From assembly GCA_016292455.1 (NCBI GenBank), contig JAEDIL010000003.1:1-55536 (forward strand): DNA of 55,536 nt. The letters run 5' to 3'. Each line of letters opens with the position of its first letter. Within the stretch, counting starts at the first letter, position 1. The notes beneath the pieces are model-generated. The model saw nothing but the letters and a program-made list of their open reading frames with translations. It searched no databases and was not told where the DNA came from. Shown here piece by piece: positions 1-9,027 of the stretch. The position numbers and the translations under genes are program-made. Origin of the DNA: Clostridiaceae bacterium. GTDB taxonomy: Bacteria > Bacillota > Clostridia > Oscillospirales > Acutalibacteraceae.

Positions 1-162
1 GTTAGACATAAAAGTCCCTCCAACAACTAGTATGTAAATTTTATACATTTTGACTATCGTCACTTTTACCATTTTACACAAACTATCGGCATTTTGCAAT
101 ATAAATGAGTAAAATTTTTAGATATTTTTTCACAAATATCTTTTTGGACGAGAGTTTTTTGT

Positions 163-206
163 AAAAAACGGCATTTTTTTTTGAGATTACGCCGTTTTTT
201 CGTCAA
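163..206. terminator. Bidirectional-looking hairpin with A and T tracts
   Basis: AAAAAACGGC (163-172) pairs with GCCGTTTTTT (191-200), around an 18-base T-rich loop. A and T tracts flank the stem, so it could stop transcription from either side. It probably ends a gene left of the window. The rest of 1-412 is AT-rich and I see no gene in it; a GGAGG-like string at 316-320 has no start codon after it. Confidence 0.6.
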
Positions 207-412
207 TTTTTACATTGTATAAATTCACCATAACATTGCTGAAAAAAGAGAAATTGTTTACAATCCGTAATTTTATTTAGATAGCAATGTGCATTATGCC
301 GAACAGGTTGAACGGAGGAAACTCAAATCAACTCTTAATATGTGGTATCATTCATACCTAAAAATGACCTAAAACAGACACTGAGCAAAATTTTATGCGG
401 TTAATATAGTAT

Positions 413-440
413 TTGAGTCTTTTTTGTGATAGAATATACT
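413..440 (+). promoter_or_regulatory. Promoter of ymfF-ymfH-topB
   Basis: TTGAGT (413-418), a 16-base spacer and TATACT (435-440) form a sigma-A-type promoter. Transcription would start near 447, which rules out the upstream in-frame GTG at 426 and supports the GTG at 489. Confidence 0.55.
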
Positions 441-488
441 AGTTATTTGTGCGTCAAATTCCAAACTGTAATTTTCGGAGGTGTCAAC

Positions 489-1766
489 GTGAATATCAGA
501 AAAATCTGCAAAGGGGTCAGTCTGGCTCACCACCGGACAAGCCGCTTTAAAACAACAACGGTTTCTTTGAACATTGCCGCTCCGCTTGACAATCATGCAG
601 GCGAAAGAGCTCTTCTTATTTATCTGCTTTCAAAAACCAACAAAGAATATCCGACAATGTTCAGCATGAACCGCGCGCTTGCAGGACTCTACGGGGCAAG
701 CATTTCTTCATCTGTTTCAAAGTCCGGTGAGACTCTCATCCTGAGTCTCAACCTCACCTGTCTCGATGACCGCTTCACTCTGGATTCCCGCAGCATTACA
801 GATGAATGCATCCGTCTTCTGTTTTCATGCTTCTTTGAACCGGATATAACACCTGACGGTTTCTGTCCGGAAAAGGTTGAGCGCGAAAAAGAACTGCTTA
901 TTCAGCAAATCGACAGTGAAAACGACGAAAAACGCATTTTTGCCCTCAACCGTATGCTTGAAGAGATGTGCAGAGATGAGGCCTATTCCCTGAACAAATT
1001 CGGAAAAAAAGACGTCATTGAAAATGCAAACGGTAAAATCCTTTTTGAAGAATGGAAAAAGCTTGTTTTCAACTGTCCGATTCAAATAAACTATGTCGGC
1101 AGCAAAAGCGAAAATGAAGTTGCTGAAATTATCAGCCCGTATTTTGAAAAGCTTGAACGAAAAGATATACTTGAACTGCACACCGAGTTCATAACACAGG
1201 CGGCTTCTTCAAGAACCGTTATTCAGAAGCAAAAGGTCAAGCAGGGAAAGCTTGTTGTCGGAATGCGCGCAGGAATGACCTACTCAATGGACAACTATGC
1301 GGCGCTCAAAGTTATGACAGCAATTTTCGGCGCAGGAACATTTTCGAAGCTTTTTATGAATGTACGTGAGAAAATGAGCCTTTGCTATTATTGCAGTGCT
1401 TCGCTCATCAACTCAAAGGGAATAATTGCCGTCCAAAGCGGTGTTGAAACAGAAAACGCGCAAAAGGCACTTGACGCAATCCGAAATGAGCTTGACGAGG
1501 TCAGACGCGGAAACTTCTCCGATGAAACAATCAGTCAGGCGAAAATGAGCATCTGTGACCGGCTCTGGTCAATAACAGACAGCGCAGCCGACACAAACTC
1601 ATGGCTCAAAACCTTTTTTGCAAGCGGAGAGTTTTTTACCCCGCAGCAGATTGCCGGAATGATTGAAAAGGTCAGCCGTGAAGAAATAATTGTTGCCGCC
1701 GCCTGCGTAACGGAGGATACGGTATTCATTCTTGAAAGTGAAAAGGAGGGCGAAACAGATGATTAA
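489..1766 (+). CDS. ymfF: M16 family peptidase-like protein YmfF (non-catalytic partner)
   Basis: A 425-residue M16 (pitrilysin/insulinase-like) protein of the YmfF type. In this family it pairs with YmfH; databases associate the pair with modification of elongation factor P, but the biochemistry is poorly known. The N-terminal region where active M16 enzymes carry HxxEH has no such motif (around ALLIYLLSKTNKEYP), so it is probably the inactive subunit. I chose the GTG at 489 because a perfect GGAGG lies at 477-481, seven bases upstream. The frame is open back to 426, but that would start upstream of the predicted transcript. The 3' end overlaps ymfH by 8 bases, which implies translational coupling. 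Confidence 0.85.
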   Translation: MNIRKICKGVSLAHHRTSRFKTTTVSLNIAAPLDNHAGERALLIYLLSKTNKEYPTMFSMNRALAGLYGASISSSVSKSGETLILSLNLTCLDDRFTLDSRSITDECIRLLFSCFFEPDITPDGFCPEKVEREKELLIQQIDSENDEKRIFALNRMLEEMCRDEAYSLNKFGKKDVIENANGKILFEEWKKLVFNCPIQINYVGSKSENEVAEIISPYFEKLERKDILELHTEFITQAASSRTVIQKQKVKQGKLVVGMRAGMTYSMDNYAALKVMTAIFGAGTFSKLFMNVREKMSLCYYCSASLINSKGIIAVQSGVETENAQKALDAIRNELDEVRRGNFSDETISQAKMSICDRLWSITDSAADTNSWLKTFFASGEFFTPQQIAGMIEKVSREEIIVAAACVTEDTVFILESEKEGETDD

Positions 1767-3027
1767 AAAATACATCAAAAACGAACTTCTTGCCGATGGC
1801 TACTATGAAATTGACCATGACAGCGGTCTGAAAATCTTTGTTATGGAAAAACCCGAATACACCGGCGCTTTTGCAATGTTCGGAACAAAATACGGTTCGG
1901 TTGATACCTGTTTCAGACTGAAAGGCGAAAAGGATTACACCTGTGTTCCGGAGGGAATTGCGCATTTCCTTGAACACAAGCTTTTTGAAAGCGAAGAGCT
2001 TGACGCTTTTGAGCTTTTTGCAAAAACAGGCGCAAACGCAAACGCTTTCACGTCCTTTGACCGAACCTGCTACATTTTCAGTTGCAGCAAAAACTTTGAA
2101 AAGTCGCTTGAAATTCTGCTTGATTTTGTCAAGAAGCCGTATTTCACCGAACAGACCGTTCAAAAAGAACAGGGCATCATCGGTCAGGAAATCAGAATGT
2201 ATCAGGATGACCCGGACTGGCAGACTCTCTTCAATCTCCTGCGCGGTCTTTACAGCAAAAACCCGGTCAGAATTGATATTGCCGGAACAATTGAATCAAT
2301 AGCAGAAATTAACGCAGAGCTTCTTTACAGCTGTTACAGGACTTTCTATAACCTTTCAAATATGGCTCTTGCCGTTGCCGGAAACGTCAGTGTTGATGAA
2401 GTTATTGCCATTGCGGACAAAGTTCTTCCGAAAGAGGAAAAAGTTGAGTTTGAACAGATTATTCCGGAAGAGGACAGCTCGGTTGTCACCGCTTATACCG
2501 AAGAAGAGCTCGGCGTAGACATGACAAAATTTGCGTTCGGCTTCAAAAACAGCTGTTTCTCTCCGCTTCGCACTCCTAAGGAGCTCGTCTGCGTAAACCT
2601 TGCGCTCGGCGTAATTGCCGGTAAGGTTTCTCCCCTTTATTGCGAAATGCTTGAAGAGGGGCTGATCAACCAGTCTTTCGGCACCGAATACTTCACCGGA
2701 AGAGGCTTTGCCGCACCGATTTTCATGGGTGAGAGCAACAAACCGGAAAAGGTCAGAGACAGAATTCTTGCTCAGATTTCACGCCTAAAAAACGAGGGTA
2801 TTTCAGACGAAGACTTTGAAATTGCAAAAAAGCGCTACTACGGTCTTGAAGTTCTCGGCTTTAACGAAACGGAAAACCTTGCCAACGCCCTTGTTGATTC
2901 ATACTTCAACGGTTTCGGACTTTTTGACACACTTGAAGAATCCAGAAAAGTCAGCAAAGAAGATGTTGAAGAGACGCTCAGAACTCATTTTGACGAAAGC
3001 AGTTGCTGCCTTTCCGTGATCAGATAA
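1759..3027 (+). CDS. ymfH: M16 family zinc peptidase-like protein YmfH
   Basis: A 422-residue M16 peptidase with the inverted zinc motif H69-F-L-E72-H73 in the string AHFLEHKLFES, so unlike its neighbour ymfF it should bind zinc and be catalytic. M16 proteins of this size work as two-subunit clamps, and the 8-base overlap with ymfF fits a heterodimer made from one transcript. The start at 1759 has AGGAGGG at 1744-1750. In Firmicutes the ymfF-ymfH pair is conserved. The true substrate is not known from sequence. Confidence 0.88.
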   Translation: MIKKYIKNELLADGYYEIDHDSGLKIFVMEKPEYTGAFAMFGTKYGSVDTCFRLKGEKDYTCVPEGIAHFLEHKLFESEELDAFELFAKTGANANAFTSFDRTCYIFSCSKNFEKSLEILLDFVKKPYFTEQTVQKEQGIIGQEIRMYQDDPDWQTLFNLLRGLYSKNPVRIDIAGTIESIAEINAELLYSCYRTFYNLSNMALAVAGNVSVDEVIAIADKVLPKEEKVEFEQIIPEEDSSVVTAYTEEELGVDMTKFAFGFKNSCFSPLRTPKELVCVNLALGVIAGKVSPLYCEMLEEGLINQSFGTEYFTGRGFAAPIFMGESNKPEKVRDRILAQISRLKNEGISDEDFEIAKKRYYGLEVLGFNETENLANALVDSYFNGFGLFDTLEESRKVSKEDVEETLRTHFDESSCCLSVIR

Positions 3028-3044
3028 GAAAAGGAGAAAACAGA

Positions 3045-5210
3045 ATGGCAAAAGCATTGGTTCTTGCCGAAAAGCCGTCCGTGGCGCGTGATATTGCGCG
3101 TGTGCTCGGTGCAAAAAAGAGCGCAGACGGCTATATTGAGGGCGACAAATATGTTGTGACATGGGCACTCGGTCACCTTGTCACTCTTGCCGACCCTGAT
3201 GCCTATGACGACAAATACAAAGCGTGGCGCCTTGAAGACCTGCCGATGCTGCCTGAAAAGATGAAGCTCGTCGTAATCAGGCAGACCTCCAAGCAGTATC
3301 GCACGGTTTCAAAACTTATGGGCAGAGCGGACATCGACCGTCTGATAATTGCTACCGACGCAGGACGCGAGGGCGAGCTCGTTGCACGCTGGATAATGAT
3401 GAAAGCCCATTTCAAAAAACCGGCATTCAGGCTCTGGATTTCCTCACAGACCGACCGGGCAATTAAGGAGGGCTTTGCAAAGCTCAGACCGGCAAAGGAA
3501 TATGACAATCTTTACTTTTCCGCTCAGGCAAGAGCCGAAGCGGACTGGCTGGTGGGACTCAATGTCACAAGAGCACTCACCTGCCGTTTCAACGCTCAGC
3601 TTTCCGCCGGACGGGTGCAGACGCCCACACTCGCACTCATTGTCCAGAGGGAAGAAGAAATCCTTGCTTTTAAGCCGAAGGATTATTACACTCTGCAAGC
3701 GCTGTTCAAAGGATTTTCCGCAACTTTCAGAGACGCAAAAAACAACACGCGTTTTTCCGACAGAGCGTTCGTTGAAAACATTCTGAAAAGCATCAAAGGA
3801 AAGCAGGCTGTTGTTTCAAAACTTGAACGCGCCGCCAAAAGACAAGCTCCTCCCGCAGCGTACGACCTTACTGAGCTTCAAAGAGACGCGAACAAAAAAT
3901 ACGGCTATTCCGCAAAGCAGACCCTTTCATATATGCAGAGTCTTTACGAGCGCCACAAGGTCCTTACTTACCCGAGAACAGATTCAAGGTACATTACCGA
4001 TGATATTGTTGCAACCATTCCGGAAAGACTGCGTTCAATTGCGCAGGGACCTTACCAGAAAGCAGCTATGACACTTTACAGAAAACCGCTTTCCACGAAG
4101 CACATTGTCAACAATGCAAAGGTCACTGACCACCACGCAATTATTCCGACCGAACAGCCGGCTGACTTTTCAAAGCTTACATACGAAGAAAGGAATATCT
4201 ATGACCTTGTTGTCAGGCGTTTCATTGCCGTTCTTTCGGAAGATTGTGAGTATGATGAAGTAAAAGCAACCCTTGACATCGGTGGAAAAAGCTTTTATGC
4301 AAAGGGTAAAGTGATAAAAAAGAACGGCTGGAAAGACATTTACGGTACGGTTACTGACGAAGAAGATGAGGACGCCGAAATCAGAAGTCAGCAGCTTCCT
4401 GAAATGAGACAGGGTATGACTCTCCCCGTTCTGAACACAAAAATTGTTACCGGAAAAACGCGTCCGCCGGCAAGATACACAGAAGCAACTCTTCTTTCGG
4501 CAATGGAAAATCCCTCAAAGCAGATTGCAGACAAAAAGCTGAAAGCCATAATTGAAACAACGAGCGGACTCGGCACGCCGGCAACAAGAGCGGACATTAT
4601 TGAAAAGCTGTTTGACAATTTCTCAATTGAGCGCGTCGGAAAGGAAATTCACCCGACAGCCAAGGGAAAACAGCTGATAAAAATTGTTCCGCCCGACCTG
4701 AAAAGCGCAGAGCTGACGGCACAATGGGAGCAGCAGCTTCAGAATATCAGCCGCGGAACAGCAAATATGAAGAAATTTATTTCGGAAATGCGTGACTATT
4801 CAACCAAGCTTGTTTCCATGGTTATTGCGAGTGACGCTCAGTATACACACGACAATGCAACCAAGGAAAAATGTCCGGTCTGCGGAAAATATCTGCTTGA
4901 AGTTAACGGCAAAAAAGGCAAAATGCTTGTCTGTCAGGACAGAGAATGCGGATACCGCAAAGGTCTTGCGCAAACCACAAACGCCCGCTGTCCCGAATGC
5001 CACAAGAAGCTGGAGCTTCGCGGCGAGGGTGAAAAAAGAATTTTTGCCTGCGTCTGCGGCTATCGTGAAAAGCTTTCTGATTTTCAGAAGCGCAGAAGCT
5101 CCGACGGAGCCGGAAAGCACGATGTAATCAACTACATGAAGAAGCAGGAAAAGGAAAAAGAGCCGCAAAACAATGCAATGGCCGAGCTTCTCAAAGGTTG
5201 GTTTGATTGA
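3045..5210 (+). CDS. topB: DNA topoisomerase III (type IA)
   Basis: A 721-residue type IA topoisomerase that relaxes or decatenates DNA through a 5'-phosphotyrosine intermediate. The TOPRIM domain is N-terminal (starting ALVLAEKPSVARDIARVLGA, with the acidic residues in DAGREGE). The active-site tyrosine is Y309 in LTYPRTDSRYI. The C-terminus carries two zinc-ribbon-like Cys clusters (CPVCGK..CQDRECGY and CPECHKK..CVCGY), then a charged tail. Start ATG 3045 follows AAGGAG at 3031-3036; the open frame back to 3003 overlaps ymfH and lacks a ribosome site. It lies 17 bases after ymfH, so it is likely cotranscribed. The length is normal for Gram-positive TopB. Confidence 0.95.
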   Translation: MAKALVLAEKPSVARDIARVLGAKKSADGYIEGDKYVVTWALGHLVTLADPDAYDDKYKAWRLEDLPMLPEKMKLVVIRQTSKQYRTVSKLMGRADIDRLIIATDAGREGELVARWIMMKAHFKKPAFRLWISSQTDRAIKEGFAKLRPAKEYDNLYFSAQARAEADWLVGLNVTRALTCRFNAQLSAGRVQTPTLALIVQREEEILAFKPKDYYTLQALFKGFSATFRDAKNNTRFSDRAFVENILKSIKGKQAVVSKLERAAKRQAPPAAYDLTELQRDANKKYGYSAKQTLSYMQSLYERHKVLTYPRTDSRYITDDIVATIPERLRSIAQGPYQKAAMTLYRKPLSTKHIVNNAKVTDHHAIIPTEQPADFSKLTYEERNIYDLVVRRFIAVLSEDCEYDEVKATLDIGGKSFYAKGKVIKKNGWKDIYGTVTDEEDEDAEIRSQQLPEMRQGMTLPVLNTKIVTGKTRPPARYTEATLLSAMENPSKQIADKKLKAIIETTSGLGTPATRADIIEKLFDNFSIERVGKEIHPTAKGKQLIKIVPPDLKSAELTAQWEQQLQNISRGTANMKKFISEMRDYSTKLVSMVIASDAQYTHDNATKEKCPVCGKYLLEVNGKKGKMLVCQDRECGYRKGLAQTTNARCPECHKKLELRGEGEKRIFACVCGYREKLSDFQKRRSSDGAGKHDVINYMKKQEKEKEPQNNAMAELLKGWFD

Positions 5211-5276
5211 ATACTGCCCAATATCAATCTGCACAAAAAATATCAGCATAGTTTGTATATTTTTTTCGCGTAGGTC

Positions 5277-5305
5277 TTGAAAAAATCGCATTATTGTTAT
5301 AAAAT
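5277..5305 (+). promoter_or_regulatory. Promoter of the glycolytic cluster
   Basis: TTGAAA (5277-5282), a 17-base spacer and TAAAAT (5300-5305) form a good sigma-A-type promoter, 70 bases upstream of pgk. The leader ends with the ribosome site GAAAGGA before ATG 5376. Confidence 0.65.
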
Positions 5306-5375
5306 GTCTGTTGATTGGAAACAATTACTGATATTATAAGTAATATCCATCTATAAAACGAAAGGAACGAACCAA

Positions 5376-6566
5376 ATGAACGTATTGAACAAAAAGTCAG
5401 TTGAAGACATCGATGTAAGCGGCAAAAAGGTTCTTGTCCGTTGCGATTTCAATGTCAAAATGGAAAACGGCGTAATCACAAGCGACAAGAGAATCGTTGC
5501 TTCCCTCCCGACAATCAATTATCTGCTTGACCACGGCGCAAAGCTTATCCTTTGCTCTCACCTCGGCAGACCCAAGGGTCAGTTCAACCCCGAATTTTCA
5601 CTCGCTCCCGTTGCGGAAAGGCTCAGTGAGCTTCTCGGCAAGGAAGTGAAAATGGCAAAAGACGTAATCGGCGACAGCGCAAAGGAACTTGCCGCTTCTC
5701 TCAAAGACGGCGAAGTAATGCTCCTTGAAAACGTACGCTTCCACGCTGAGGAAACCAAGAACGACCCCGAGTTTTCAAAGGCTCTTGCTTCTCTTGCAGA
5801 GATCTATGTCAATGACGCTTTCGGTTCGGCTCACAGAGCGCACAGCTCAACCACCGGTGTTGCCGATTATCTTCCCGCAGTCTGCGGCTTCCTTATCAGA
5901 AAAGAGCTTGAATATATCGGCGGCGCACTTGAAAATCCGAAGAGACCCCTCGTTGCAATCCTCGGCGGCGCAAAGGTTTCAGACAAAATCGGCGTAATCA
6001 CCAACCTGCTCAACAAGGTTGACACACTCATCGTCGGCGGCGGAATGGCATACACCTTCTTCGCTGCTCTCGGTCACTGCGTAGGCACTTCAATCTGCGA
6101 GACTGACAAGATTGATCTTGCAAAGCAGATGATGGCTGACGCAAAAGAAAAGGGCGTAAACTTCCTTATCCCCATTGACAACGTTGTCGGCAAGGAATAC
6201 AAGGAAGACACCGAATACATGACCGTAAACTCCGACGACATCCCCGACGGCTGGATGGGTCTTGACATCGGTCCGAATACAACCGCTTTGTTCTCTGACG
6301 CAGTCAAGGACGCAGGCACCGTAATCTGGAACGGCCCCATGGGTGTTTCCGAATGGGAGCACTTTGCAGCAGGTACAGTCGGCGTTGCAACCGCAATTGC
6401 AAACAGCAATGCAATTTCAATTATCGGCGGCGGCGACAGCGCAGCAGCCATTCAGAAGCTAGGCTTTGCCGATAAGATGAGCCACATTTCAACCGGCGGC
6501 GGTGCATCGCTTGAATTCCTTGAAGGCAAAGAGCTTCCGGGCGTTGCTGCTCTCAACGATAAATAA
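5376..6566 (+). CDS. pgk: Phosphoglycerate kinase
   Basis: Converts 1,3-bisphosphoglycerate and ADP to 3-phosphoglycerate and ATP. At 396 residues it has normal length. Family strings are present: VLVRCDFNVKMENG near the N-terminus, LCSHLGRPKG, the nucleotide-binding ILGGAKVSDKIGV, WNGPMGVSEWE, and the C-terminal GGGDSAAAIQKLG with STGGGASLEFLEG. It is the first gene of pgk-tpiA-gpmI; gapdh and enolase are not in this window. Codon choice leans to C-ending codons, unlike several neighbours, as expected for a highly expressed gene. The start has GAAAGGA 9 bases upstream. Confidence 0.98.
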   Translation: MNVLNKKSVEDIDVSGKKVLVRCDFNVKMENGVITSDKRIVASLPTINYLLDHGAKLILCSHLGRPKGQFNPEFSLAPVAERLSELLGKEVKMAKDVIGDSAKELAASLKDGEVMLLENVRFHAEETKNDPEFSKALASLAEIYVNDAFGSAHRAHSSTTGVADYLPAVCGFLIRKELEYIGGALENPKRPLVAILGGAKVSDKIGVITNLLNKVDTLIVGGGMAYTFFAALGHCVGTSICETDKIDLAKQMMADAKEKGVNFLIPIDNVVGKEYKEDTEYMTVNSDDIPDGWMGLDIGPNTTALFSDAVKDAGTVIWNGPMGVSEWEHFAAGTVGVATAIANSNAISIIGGGDSAAAIQKLGFADKMSHISTGGGASLEFLEGKELPGVAALNDK

Positions 6567-6593
6567 TTTCAAAAAATAAAGGAGTCTTTCAAA

Positions 6594-7361
6594 ATGAAAA
6601 AAGAACTTCGCAAGGCAGTCATTGCCGGCAACTGGAAAATGAACAACACCCCCTCTCAGACAACGGATCTCATCAATGAAATGAAGCCCCTTGTTGCCGA
6701 TGCAGACTGCGAAGTTGTTCTATGCGTACCTTATATCGACATTCCCGCTGCTGTTGAGGCTGCAAAGGGTTCAAACATCAAAATCGGCGCAGAAAACGTT
6801 CACTTCAAGGCTTCCGGCGCATACACCGGTGAGGTTTCAACCGATATGCTTAAAGAAGCAGGAGTTGAATATGTAGTTATCGGACACAGCGAAAGAAGAA
6901 CCTACTTCGGCGAAACCGACCAGACCGTCAATCTTCGCTCGCTTGCCGCTCTCAACGCCGGTCTTAAAGCAATCATCTGCGTTGGTGAAACTCTTGAACA
7001 GAGGGAGCTCGGCTACACCGAAACTCTCCTCAAATTCCAGACAAAGATGGCCCTCACAAACGTTAAGCCCGAACAGCTCAAAAATGTTATCATTGCTTAT
7101 GAACCCGTATGGGCAATCGGAACAGGCGTTACCGCAACAGCTGACCAGGCAGACGAAGGCAACGGCTTTGTCCGCGAAGCCATTGCAGAGGCTTACGGCG
7201 CTGAGCTTGCAGAAACCGTAACCGTTCAGTACGGCGGCTCAATGAACGCAAAGAACGCTGACGAGCTTGTTGCAAAAGTCAACGTTGACGGCGGTCTCAT
7301 CGGCGGCGCATCGCTGAAAGCTCAGGACTTCTCAGTTATCGTCAAAGCTGCAAGCAAATAA
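6594..7361 (+). CDS. tpiA: Triosephosphate isomerase
   Basis: Interconverts dihydroxyacetone phosphate and glyceraldehyde 3-phosphate. It is a 255-residue TIM barrel with the catalytic Lys in AGNWKMN (K15), His98 in VIGHSERR and Glu170 in IIAYEPVWAIGTG; the phosphate-binding loop VQYGGSM and the C-terminal GGLIGGASL are intact. ATG 6594 follows AAAGGAG. It sits 27 bases after pgk with no terminator between, so the two share a message. A clear terminator follows it, before gpmI. Confidence 0.98.
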   Translation: MKKELRKAVIAGNWKMNNTPSQTTDLINEMKPLVADADCEVVLCVPYIDIPAAVEAAKGSNIKIGAENVHFKASGAYTGEVSTDMLKEAGVEYVVIGHSERRTYFGETDQTVNLRSLAALNAGLKAIICVGETLEQRELGYTETLLKFQTKMALTNVKPEQLKNVIIAYEPVWAIGTGVTATADQADEGNGFVREAIAEAYGAELAETVTVQYGGSMNAKNADELVAKVNVDGGLIGGASLKAQDFSVIVKAASK

Positions 7362-7370
7362 TTATCATCA

Positions 7371-7394
7371 AGGGTTGCTCGGCAGCCCTTTTTT
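7371..7394 (+). terminator. Intrinsic terminator between tpiA and gpmI
   Basis: AGGGTTGC (7371-7378) pairs fully, allowing one G-U, with GCAGCCCT (7382-7389) across a three-base loop, and six T residues follow. It sits inside the glycolytic cluster, 27 bases upstream of the gpmI start. I see no promoter between it and gpmI, so gpmI is probably fed by read-through. Confidence 0.75.
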
Positions 7395-7421
7395 AGAGTA
7401 TTGAAAGGCAAGAAAAAACTT

Positions 7422-8954
7422 ATGAAAAAAACTGTTTTACTTTGCATTATGGACGGCTTCGGAAAGAATCCGTCAAATGACGGCAACGCTATTGCCGCAG
7501 CAAACACGCCGAACCTTGACCGCCTTATGAGCGAAAACCCGATGACATATATCGGCGCTTCCGGAATGGATGTTGGTCTTCCCGACGGACAGATGGGCAA
7601 CAGCGAGGTCGGTCACACCAATATCGGCGCCGGCAGAGTTGTTTATCAGGAGCTCACCAGAATCACAAAGTCAATCCGGGACGGCGACTTCTTTCAGAAC
7701 GAAGCCCTTGTCGGTGCAATTGAAAACTGCAAAAGGAACCGCTCGGCACTTCACCTTATGGGTCTCATGAGCGACGGCGGCGTTCACAGCCACAACACCC
7801 ATATGTATGCAATTGTTGAGCTCGCCAAGAAGATGGGACTTGAAAAGGTTTTCGTCCATTGCTTCCTTGACGGACGCGATGTTCCTCCCGCTTCGGGCGC
7901 CGACTATGTTGCCGAAACCGTTGCAAAGCTTGACGAAATCGGCGTAGGCAAGGTTGCAACGGTTATGGGCCGCTACTACGCAATGGACAGAGACAACCGT
8001 TGGGAAAGAGTCAGCAAGGCTTATGCCGCCATGGTATACGGCGAAGGAATTAAAGCCTCTGATCCGGTTTCCGCAATCAAAGAGTCATACGAAACCGTTG
8101 ATGAAGACGAAAAGCACCTGACTGACGAATTTGTTCTTCCGACAGTCTGCCTTGAAAACGCAACAGTCAAAGCTAACGATTCGGTTGTTTTCTTCAACTT
8201 CCGTCCGGACAGAGCGAGAGAGATTACCCGCACCTTTGTTGACGAAGCTTTCAGCGGATTTGAAAGAAAGAACGGTTTCTTCCCGCTCTACTATGTCTGT
8301 ATGACTCAGTATGATGCAACCATGCCCAACGTTCACGTTGCGTTCAAACCGCAATCACTTAAAAATACCTTTGGCGAGTATATTTCAGACCTCGGACTTA
8401 CTCAGCTTCGAATTGCCGAAACCGAAAAATATGCTCATGTAACTTTCTTTTTCAACGGCGGAGTTGAAAAGCAGTTTGAGGGTGAGGACAGAATTCTTGT
8501 TGCTTCTCCCAAGGTTGCTACCTATGATATGCAGCCCGAAATGAGCGCATACGAGGTTACCGACAAGGTTGTAGAAGCTGTCAAGTCAAACAAGTACGAC
8601 GCAATCATTCTCAACTTTGCAAACTGCGACATGGTCGGTCACACAGGAGTTTTTGACGCTGCCAAGGCAGCAGTTGAAGCAGTTGACAAATGTGTTGGCA
8701 GGGTTGCAGATGCAATCAAGGAAATGAACGGCGTTATGCTCATCACAGCCGACCACGGAAACGCAGACAAAATGCTTGCCGAGGACGGAACACCTTTTAC
8801 CGCTCACACAACCAACCCCGTTCCGTTCGTTGTTGTCAACTATGAGTGCGAAGTCCGTGAGGGCGGAAAGCTTTGTGATATTGCCCCAACAATTCTGAAA
8901 ATTATGGGCATCCCCCAGCCTGAGGAAATGACCGGCGTAAGCATTGTTAAATAA
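7422..8954 (+). CDS. gpmI: 2,3-bisphosphoglycerate-independent phosphoglycerate mutase
   Basis: Converts 3-phosphoglycerate to 2-phosphoglycerate with two metal ions and a phosphoserine intermediate. It has 510 residues, normal for the family. The alkaline-phosphatase-like core has CIMDGFGKN at the N-terminus, the phosphorylated Ser61 in GNSEVGHTNIG, and metal-binding TADHGNADKM near the C-terminus; the inserted phosphotransferase domain includes VMGRYYAMDRDNRWERV. ATG 7422 is preferred; the frame extends to a TTG at 7401 that sits too close to the upstream terminator. The ribosome site GAAAGG at 7403-7408 is rather far (13 bases), which suggests modest initiation. Confidence 0.97.
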   Translation: MKKTVLLCIMDGFGKNPSNDGNAIAAANTPNLDRLMSENPMTYIGASGMDVGLPDGQMGNSEVGHTNIGAGRVVYQELTRITKSIRDGDFFQNEALVGAIENCKRNRSALHLMGLMSDGGVHSHNTHMYAIVELAKKMGLEKVFVHCFLDGRDVPPASGADYVAETVAKLDEIGVGKVATVMGRYYAMDRDNRWERVSKAYAAMVYGEGIKASDPVSAIKESYETVDEDEKHLTDEFVLPTVCLENATVKANDSVVFFNFRPDRAREITRTFVDEAFSGFERKNGFFPLYYVCMTQYDATMPNVHVAFKPQSLKNTFGEYISDLGLTQLRIAETEKYAHVTFFFNGGVEKQFEGEDRILVASPKVATYDMQPEMSAYEVTDKVVEAVKSNKYDAIILNFANCDMVGHTGVFDAAKAAVEAVDKCVGRVADAIKEMNGVMLITADHGNADKMLAEDGTPFTAHTTNPVPFVVVNYECEVREGGKLCDIAPTILKIMGIPQPEEMTGVSIVK

Positions 8955-8970
8955 ACAAATAAATATTCAA

Positions 8971-9006
8971 GGCGCACTCCCCGTTTTTGAGGAGTGCGCC
9001 TTTTTT
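8971..9006. terminator. Strong terminator between gpmI and the surface-protein gene
   Basis: A perfect 10-bp stem, GGCGCACTCC (8971-8980) with GGAGTGCGCC (8991-9000), and a 10-base loop. Six T residues follow on the plus strand. On the minus strand it may also end the convergent surface-protein gene, though the T tract there is weaker. Confidence 0.85.
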
Positions 9007-9027
9007 GCTTCTATCAAAGTTTTAGGC

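Noticed and set aside
1..425. Possible small gene after a GGAGG-like string near 316
   Set aside because: No ATG, GTG or TTG lies at a usable distance and no open frame with coding sense follows.
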